Shown here one piece after another: positions 58,100 through 64,000 of a stretch of DNA of 64,000 nucleotides; the stretch's first letter is position 1; each line of letters starts with the position of its first letter. The notes beneath the pieces were generated by a model. It saw only the letters and a list, made by a program, of their open reading frames with translations. It had not been told where the DNA came from and did not search any database. The stretch is from Diadophis punctatus similis (taxonomy: Eukaryota > Chordata > Lepidosauria > Squamata > Dipsadidae): the NCBI GenBank assembly GCA_023053685.1, contig JALIGW010000003.1, forward strand, positions 139,714,626 through 139,778,625, written 5' to 3'. Made by a program: the position numbers and the translations under genes.

Positions 58100-58866
58100 T
58101 AAGGTGACCAGACGTCCCGATTTTGGCGGGACAGGCCCGCTTTTTAATGCTTTGTCCCGCGTCCCGCCCGTCCTCTAAAAAGTCCCGATTTTTTAAAAGA
58201 ATGCACGACTAGGGCATTCTTTCAAAAAATCGGGCCTGCAGGCACTCAAGGACGGCCAGGTTGGGCCCAGCTGCAGGGGCAGCAGCAGCAGGCCCTCTCA
58301 AAATCGGGACGTCTGGTCACCTACGAGCTTCAATTGAGATACTGCTGAAGCGAGGGCGGGAAAAAGTCCCTCGCGCGACGTCATCACCCCGCGCCGGATG
58401 TGAAGCGCAGGCCCGACGGCCAGCTTCCGGGCACTCCATCCTCCGGCGAGTGGGTCGCGTTAAAGCAGCGGCCGCGGTGCCAGGGCCGTGAGGGAAGGTG
58501 AGGCCGATGTCCAGCTGGGCCGTGCTCCGCTTCTCGCAGCCTTCAAGGATGTGCGCGAGGTCAGCGGGCAGCGCGGGACCCCCGGGTGGGCGGGGGGGAG
58601 GGAGGAGGAGAGCCAAGAGATGCTGGGGGCTGCTCCCCTTCCCAAGCCAGCCCAAGCCACTGCCGGCTCCCGAAGGGGAGGCGGGAGGCGAGGAAAGGCC
58701 TCCCGCCTCCCCCCCCACCTGGACGCTGACATTAGCCGTCTTTTGCCCTCTGCGCATGCGCAGTGTTCTGCGCATGCGCAGAGGGCAAAACTCAAATGGC
58801 GGCGTCCAGGTGGCCCCGCTCCCCCCCGTCGGTGTCCCGCTTAAAAAAAAAAATCTGGTCACTTTA
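58100..58866. mobile_element. hAT-like element enclosing a CpG-rich promoter-like segment
   Basis: Outer ends TAAGGTGACCAGACGTCCCG and ATCTGGTCACTTTA are flanked by an exact 8-bp duplication TCTTTGCT (58092-58099, 58867-58874). A third terminal sequence, inverted AAAATCGGGACGTCTGGTCA ending CCTA, lies inside at about 58300-58324. So 58100-58324 alone looks like a complete 225-bp MITE. Its right flank, CGAGCTTC, does not match TCTTTGCT, so it shows no separate target duplication. Confidence 0.85.
58325..58735 (+). promoter_or_regulatory. CpG-island-like segment inside the hAT element
   Basis: Dense CpG with GCGACGTCATC (CRE-like), CCGGATGT and CTTCCGGG (ETS-like), no TATA box, and GGGAAGGTGAGGCC (58491-58504), a good AAG|GTGAG splice-donor match. 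ATG at 58507 opens MSSWAVLRFSQPSRMCAR, which I do not recognise. It resembles a housekeeping promoter and first exon. Capture from a host gene is inference. Confidence 0.45.
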
Positions 58867-58874
58867 TCTTTGCT

Positions 58875-59799
58875 ACTAGAGTGCCTGCCTTATGTGCAGC
58901 TTTAAACAGGAAAGATGTTTTCAAAGTTTCAGTTACCAACTTGCAAGGAGGCTCAGGAGGGTTCTTTGGAGTGAAGGCAGGGCACAAATATCTAAAAAAA
59001 TAAAATAAAAATGACAGGCCATATGTGGACTCTGTATAATGAATATTTCATGTATTCGTTATTGCCCTGAGTGTTTTGCTGTAGGTGTTCCGCAGAGCAG
59101 TCCACTAAGTTTGGAGAAAAGCAAGACCAATGTGAAAATGCAAGGGAATGCAATGTGTCATTCCTTCAATGAAGGGAGAAGGTTGGGATATAGAAGTCTC
59201 AGAGACAAGAAAGGAACTCAGGGGACACAATAAGGCTGGAAGATGCTTTGAGTTCCTTTCCCGCCTCCTGCCTCCTTCTCTATCTGCCCCTCCTCCCCCT
59301 CCCTCCTCCCCTCCGATTTTATGGTCTAAAAGCTGGGACCAATGGGTGTGTTCTTTCAGGTTTATAGCCTTGACTAATGGAATTGCTCTACATAACATTT
59401 TGATCTTGTAAGGTCACAAAGAGTGCTCTACCTTTCCTTTCATGATGCAGGTCTGGATGAGGCATTTCCCAGAATTGAGATGGTAATGAAGTCATTAGTT
59501 TCTCCCTACTTGAAGCTCCCCCGTTAGAAAAGGGAATTCTATGGGTACAGCCGGAGTGGCCCTTTTTAATGCAGCTCCTACCCAGCTGAGATAAAGCACC
59601 TGTTACATTTTCCCAGAACTGCAGCTACAGGCTTCTCCAAAGCAATTTGCTCTTCGTGGCTCATGGACAAAAGCAGAGAGGGCAACTGTTTTAAAGGCAG
59701 TGTTAATTGAAAAATTCTGACCAATGGAATTGCTAGAGTCCCTAATCAGTAAAGCCTCTTTCATTATTTCCTGTCTCAGGAACAAACGTCTTGCAAAAT

Positions 59800-59800
<1 letters not shown>
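58875..59800. other. No recognisable feature
   Basis: Contains a short C-rich run near 59260-59320 and otherwise nothing identified. Confidence 0.4.
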
Positions 59801-60188
<388 letters not shown>

Positions 60189-60461
60189 GGATTTCAGTTC
60201 TAAAAAGAAGAGGGAATTCAGTCCCAGCAATTATTTAATTGTTACAGACACTGGGAGATTTAAAAATAAAAAAGACCTTTAAAAAAAAGAAATGGTTACA
60301 GACTTAGGATAGTGTACATGAAAAATGGATTTTCCTTCTAATAATAGGAGTAAATATTTAATTCTAACTTACAGCCAAATGTCTCCCATTCAGATGTTTT
60401 GCTAATAGGAATAAGTATTTGATCGAGAAATCGATTTAAAACTTTGATAGTCAGCCAGAAC

Positions 60462-60892
60462 CAGGGGTGAAATCCAGCAGGTTCTGACAGGTTCTGGAGA
60501 ACTGGTAGCGGAAATTTTGAGTAGTTCGGAGAACCGGTAGTGGAAATTTTGAGTAGTTCGGAGAACCGGCAAATACCATCTCTGGTGGGCCCCAGAATGG
60601 GGTGGGAATTGAGATTTTGCAATATCCTTCTCCCAGGATTGGGGAGCAAATGGGGATTTTTCAGTATCCTTCCCCCAGGAGTGGGGAGGGAATGGAGATT
60701 TTGCAGTATCCTTTCCCCAGGAGTGGGGAGGGAATGGGGATTTTGCAGTATCCTTCCCCCTGGAATGGGGTGGGAATGGAGATTTTGCAGTATCCTTCCC
60801 CTGCCATGCCCACCAAGCCACACCAAGCCACACCATGCCCACCAAGCAACGCCCACAGAACCAGTAGTAAAAAAAATTGGATTTCACCACTG
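60462..60892. mobile_element. hAT element (CAGGGGTGAAATCC family) with a 42-bp minisatellite
   Basis: Ends CAGGGGTGAAATCCAGCAGG and TTGGATTTCACCACTG, exact duplication GCCAGAAC (60454-60461, 60893-60900). About 60598-60800 carries four to five units of a 42-bp repeat with core TTTTGCAGTATCCTTCCCCC. Since 42 is a multiple of three, both strands show long repeated frames. Confidence 0.93.
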
Positions 60893-60900
60893 GCCAGAAC

Positions 60901-61650
60901 GTTATTTAATTGATCAATAATCTTAAGAATCCATTTGAATATTAACCTCAGATATCCAAGTGCAGGAGCTTATGTATCAAGAATATCATTTTCCACACAG
61001 GTTCAGATTTTTAAGGAGAAAAAGAATTTTAAAAAACTTAAACAACTTTAAAGCAGTTCAATCTTTAGTGCTGCAGAATGTTGAGTGGGACAGGAAAACA
61101 AACAGAAGACTAAAGGGGAATAAAGGGAATGGAATGGAGTCGCCTCACTGGCACCGTAACAGATCATAAATGTATATAAAAATGAACAGAAAATTATAAC
61201 TGGAAGTGAGGTGGGAATGGTCTTTGGAGAAAATGGTAAGACAAAAGATACAGGGAAGAGAATTAAGGTAAATTGTGTACACCTCCTTGATTGTGTGTGT
61301 TTAATCATCACTCTTCATTTTGCATCATTACTCTGTATGGATTTATTAAGCGCTAATTTGACATTAACCTTTTAAAATGATCAGTGACCAGAGAGGTCAG
61401 ATCTTTCCAGCATTTATCAAGATTATTATGCAAATACACTGACTCTGCTTATTATGGGAATAGTATTCAGCCTGGTGAATACAAATGCAAAGTAGTGAAA
61501 TTATAAGAGTGAAAAAGCAGAAAGTATATGATTGTCACATCGGCTAATGCAGAAGAGCAGCATAAATAATTGTGTATCTGAATTAGTAGTATTGGAAAGG
61601 ACAGTAAATTCAAATTAGCGCATCTTGCAAATGGCAAGACTTGCAATATT
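60901..61650. other. No recognisable feature
   Basis: AT-rich, single-copy-looking. Confidence 0.35.
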
Positions 61651-61674
61651 ACAATCTATTCCTGTGCAAATAGC

Positions 61675-61838
61675 CATGCAGGTGATTGCTTGAAAATGCA
61701 ACTCACCGCTAACTGCTTGTTCAACTGGCATCCATAGCAACACAGCAGTAAAACAAGTCCTCCAATAGATTCAACAGCCTGAAACCAGTAAGGCCTGGAA
61801 GCTACAGCCATGAAAAGGGATGATAGAGTCCATTGTCC
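61675..61838 (-). CDS. Weak exon candidate, hydrophobic segment
   Basis: On the minus strand an open stretch reads LFMAVASRPYWFQAVESIGG then LVLLLCCYGCQLNKQLA, one likely membrane helix after a polar part. It is followed by GCG|GTGAGT, a consensus splice donor. A TGA stops the frame just upstream, and the only acceptor that avoids it (GCTGAAG|T) is poor. No family recognised. It may be chance. Confidence 0.2.
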
Positions 61839-61926
61839 ACAAGTCAAAAGGAGGTAACTTCAGCCTGCACATGTAGGTCAATCTTTGGACCGATCTGAGA
61901 GACTGGAGAATCCTGCTATAAGGCAG

Positions 61927-62395
61927 TGTTGTGGCCCGCCAGCAGCCTGTGCAGCTGGTAGCTGATTCGGACAGTGAAGAGGCTGATGTTGTGATTTGCC
62001 AGCGGCCTGTGCAGCTGGTTCCAGAGTTGGACAGTGAAGAGGCTGGAGAGGACTCAGTGCCAGAGGCAGAGACTCAGCCAGGGCCTTCAGAACCTCCAGA
62101 GGCTGCCATAAGTGAAGACGAAGAAGAAGAGGAGCCTGTTCTCAATGTGTGTGTGCGCAGAGCTGCCAAAAGGCAGGAATGGCTCTTGAGGAGAAGGACT
62201 ACTCGAGAGTAGGCTTGAGGTAATTGGACACTCCCATAGCCTATTTAAGTGGTGAAATCGAGGAAGGAATTTGCAGGAAGCAACTAAGTTCATTCTAAGC
62301 CCTGGTCATGAAATTCAAGCCTCTGTGCCTGATTCCAGCTTTGAATTATTGTGGATTTCCTGCTTTCTAGCTAATCTAAATCGCGCAGCACAACT
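61927..62395 (+). mobile_element. LTR-like segment with an acidic open frame
   Basis: Starts TGTTGTGG and ends CACAACT, possible imperfect LTR termini. CCTATTTAAG at about 62240 is TATA-like. A 93-codon frame (61931-62212) has an approximate 60-bp direct repeat, RQQPVQLVADSDSEEA and CQRPVQLVPELDSEEA, then an acidic run and Arg-rich end. No 5-bp target duplication was found. A solo LTR or a retroposed gene piece are both possible. Confidence 0.4.
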
Positions 62396-62399
62396 GATC

Positions 62400-62549
62400 C
62401 CCCCACCTCACTGTTCTACTTACCTTTGCAGATTCTGATGGCTTCAAAATGTTCCTTTTTTAGTGCTGCACAGTAGTGGCTGTGGTGTGCATGCGTGCGC
62501 AGCGCACGTGAAACAAAGCAGTAGCAGACTTCAGAGGATTTCACCCCTG
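62400..62549. mobile_element. hAT element (CAGGGGTGAAATCC family), right end
   Basis: GGATTTCACCCCTG closes at 62549. GTGCATGCGTGCGCAGCGCA lies inside. No left end found; the left limit is approximate. Confidence 0.55.
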
Positions 62550-62792
62550 GTTGTGACTCATTGCTTAATGGGCTGTCCTGATCATCCACTTGCAAGATGC
62601 GTTAAGAAAAGTGATTAGCATAAACTTCTGGCTCTACTTTCTTGATAGATGGGAAGGAGGAGAAGCAGAAGATGAAGAGAGCAAGGATCCTTAAGGGATA
62701 TACCAGTGCCTCTAAGCCTGTGGCAGTTGAAGGGAGGTGTTTTTTGTTTTTGGTTTTTTTAAATCAAGATTGGCTGCTACAGTCTCCTATAT

Positions 62793-62921
62793 GAGGAGTG
62801 TCAAACTCGCGGCCCGTGGGCCAGATGTGTCACACGCTGCCCATGCCCAGTTTAGCGAAGGGGAAACAAGTCACAATACATCATGTGATACCACTGTGAT
62901 GACATGAGTTTGACACCCCTG
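62793..62921. mobile_element. hAT MITE (CAGGGGTGTCAAAC family)
   Basis: GAGGAGTGTCAAACTC (first bases mutated) to GAGTTTGACACCCCTG. Octamers TCCTATAT (62785-62792) and TCCTCTAT (62922-62929) differ at one base. Interior TTTAGCGAAGGGG as in 18103. Confidence 0.88.
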
Positions 62922-62929
62922 TCCTCTAT

Positions 62930-63402
62930 GGAAAGGCATGGAAGGAAAGTAGAACCAAGTGAAGAAATAGCTGTATCAATTGTTCCTCCCTTGCCACTCC
63001 TGAATTAGCTGTTTCCTCAAAAAACAGCAGCAGGTGCTGGTAATGGAGTCATTGGAACAGGAGCATCCACAGGGGAACTCCAAAATTCAAGATGGCATCC
63101 ATGATCGAAGCCCAGCCTCTATTATGTATGCATGTGGCATAATCTTGATTTTTTTGAAAGACAGCTGTGAGACAGTTGCAAAAGTGAGATGATGGTGCCT
63201 GGGACTAAACAGACTCTCAGATACATCTATGTACACAATATACATTACATCTTAAAGTACTTTAAAAAAAACCCACAGAAATGAAATATTTCACAACTTC
63301 CAAACAGGAGAATAACCTAGACTTTGGAAACCAGGTGGTCTATCAGCATATATTTTTTTGTTTGGGAAAGATAATTTAAATTATAAGAGAGTATTGAGAT
63401 TA
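62930..63402. other. No recognisable feature
   Basis: Mixed composition without repeat ends. Confidence 0.35.
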
Positions 63403-63633
63403 AGAGCCGAGGTGGCGCAGCAGTTAGAGTGCAGTACTGCAAGCTACTTTAGCTGACTGTGATCAGCAGTTCAGCTGTTCAAATCTCACCGGCTCAAGGT
63501 TGACTCATCCTTCCATCCTTCCGAGGTAGGTAAAATGAGGACCCAGATTGTTGGGGGCAATATAAATATACATTGCTTACTGGTGTAAACCGCTTAGAGA
63601 GTGCTGGCACTTTGAGGCGGTATATAAGTCAAA

Positions 63634-63700
<67 letters not shown>

Positions 63701-63702
63701 AT
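63403..63702 (+). mobile_element. Sauria-type SINE, (AAAT)n-tailed subfamily
   Basis: GCCGAGGTGGCGCAGCAGTT head, AAGGTTGACTCATCCTTCCA body, the TATAAATATACATTGCTTAC insert and about 70 bp of AAAT. Same subfamily as 32366. Confidence 0.92.
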
Positions 63703-64000
63703 TTAGCAATGAAACATATGCTATTGGAGGAACAAGCAACATCAGTTTGTGTTTGTTGTCCCTACTCCTATGGCTGGACCATTAACTTCAATTCCCCCAC
63801 CTTGAAGCTTAGAAAGCGCTTCTAAAACAAATCCCACACTAGGTGATGCAGTACTGTCACCCCATTTCTCTTGGGGGAATTTGCATACAATGGACATGGA
63901 ATTACAGCTTTGAGAGAATGGGATATGACTCATCCTCAAAATGTTTGACAGATTCCATTTTGCCCAATAGATGGGCTCGAAGGACTGGAAAACAGAAAGC
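63703..64000. other. No recognisable feature
   Basis: Single-copy-looking sequence to the window end. Confidence 0.35.

Noticed and set aside
58317..58862. 181-codon minus-strand frame
   Set aside because: It spans the CpG-rich segment and the element terminus; no recognisable domain, and the plus strand carries the better promoter signals.
60598..60800. CRISPR-like regular repeats
   Set aside because: Units are contiguous without unique spacers and lie in a vertebrate hAT element; this is a minisatellite.

Overview
This window looks like repeat-rich, intergenic or intronic nuclear DNA from a squamate reptile, most likely an advanced snake. The evidence is the mix of repeats: many tRNA-derived Sauria-type SINEs ending in a (TATTGC)-like or (AAAT)n tail, CR1 and L2 LINE 3' ends, CR1-type 3' ends that run into (ATTCT)n pentamers (the AATAG microsatellite described for snake CR1 lines), long GATA/TATC tracts, a SPIN-type hAT element, and a very dense set of short non-autonomous hAT elements. 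No protein-coding gene could be confirmed. Almost all long open frames are microsatellites or GC-rich transposon interiors.

Layout. 1-8.2 kb: a palindromic retroposon, five hAT MITEs, an L2 remnant split by one of them, and an ATAC microsatellite split by another. 8.2-14 kb: a solo LTR, about 3 kb with nothing recognisable, a decayed fragment of a transposon-associated gene, and a LINE 3' end carrying a nested SINE. 14-18 kb: a TA-flanked MITE and a 1,139-bp tandem duplication bounded by three Sauria SINEs. 18-30 kb: L2 and CR1 ends, a Tc1/pogo-like MITE carrying a palindromic insertion with a 14-bp target duplication, a degenerate L2 reverse transcriptase, and several hAT elements. 30-48 kb: a GC-rich block, further hAT MITEs including two at one target octamer, a large GAA/GGA tract, a second solo LTR and L2 ends. 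48-64 kb: more hAT elements, CR1 and L2 ends, SPIN, a 767-bp hAT element enclosing a CpG-rich promoter-like segment, a long GATA array, an LTR-like segment with an acidic open frame, and a final SINE.

The main result is structural. For 17 hAT-type elements I could read both ends and an exact 8-bp target duplication or one with a single mismatch, so their boundaries are well supported. Families with different terminal repeats share interior modules, including a TGCGCATGCGCA palindrome that equals the NRF1 consensus and a GC-rich GGCCTCCGGAGCC-type cassette. This suggests repeated module exchange among hAT MITEs and spread of promoter-type motifs.

Limits: family names rest on recognition without alignment, divergence was not computed, and exon calls are weak.
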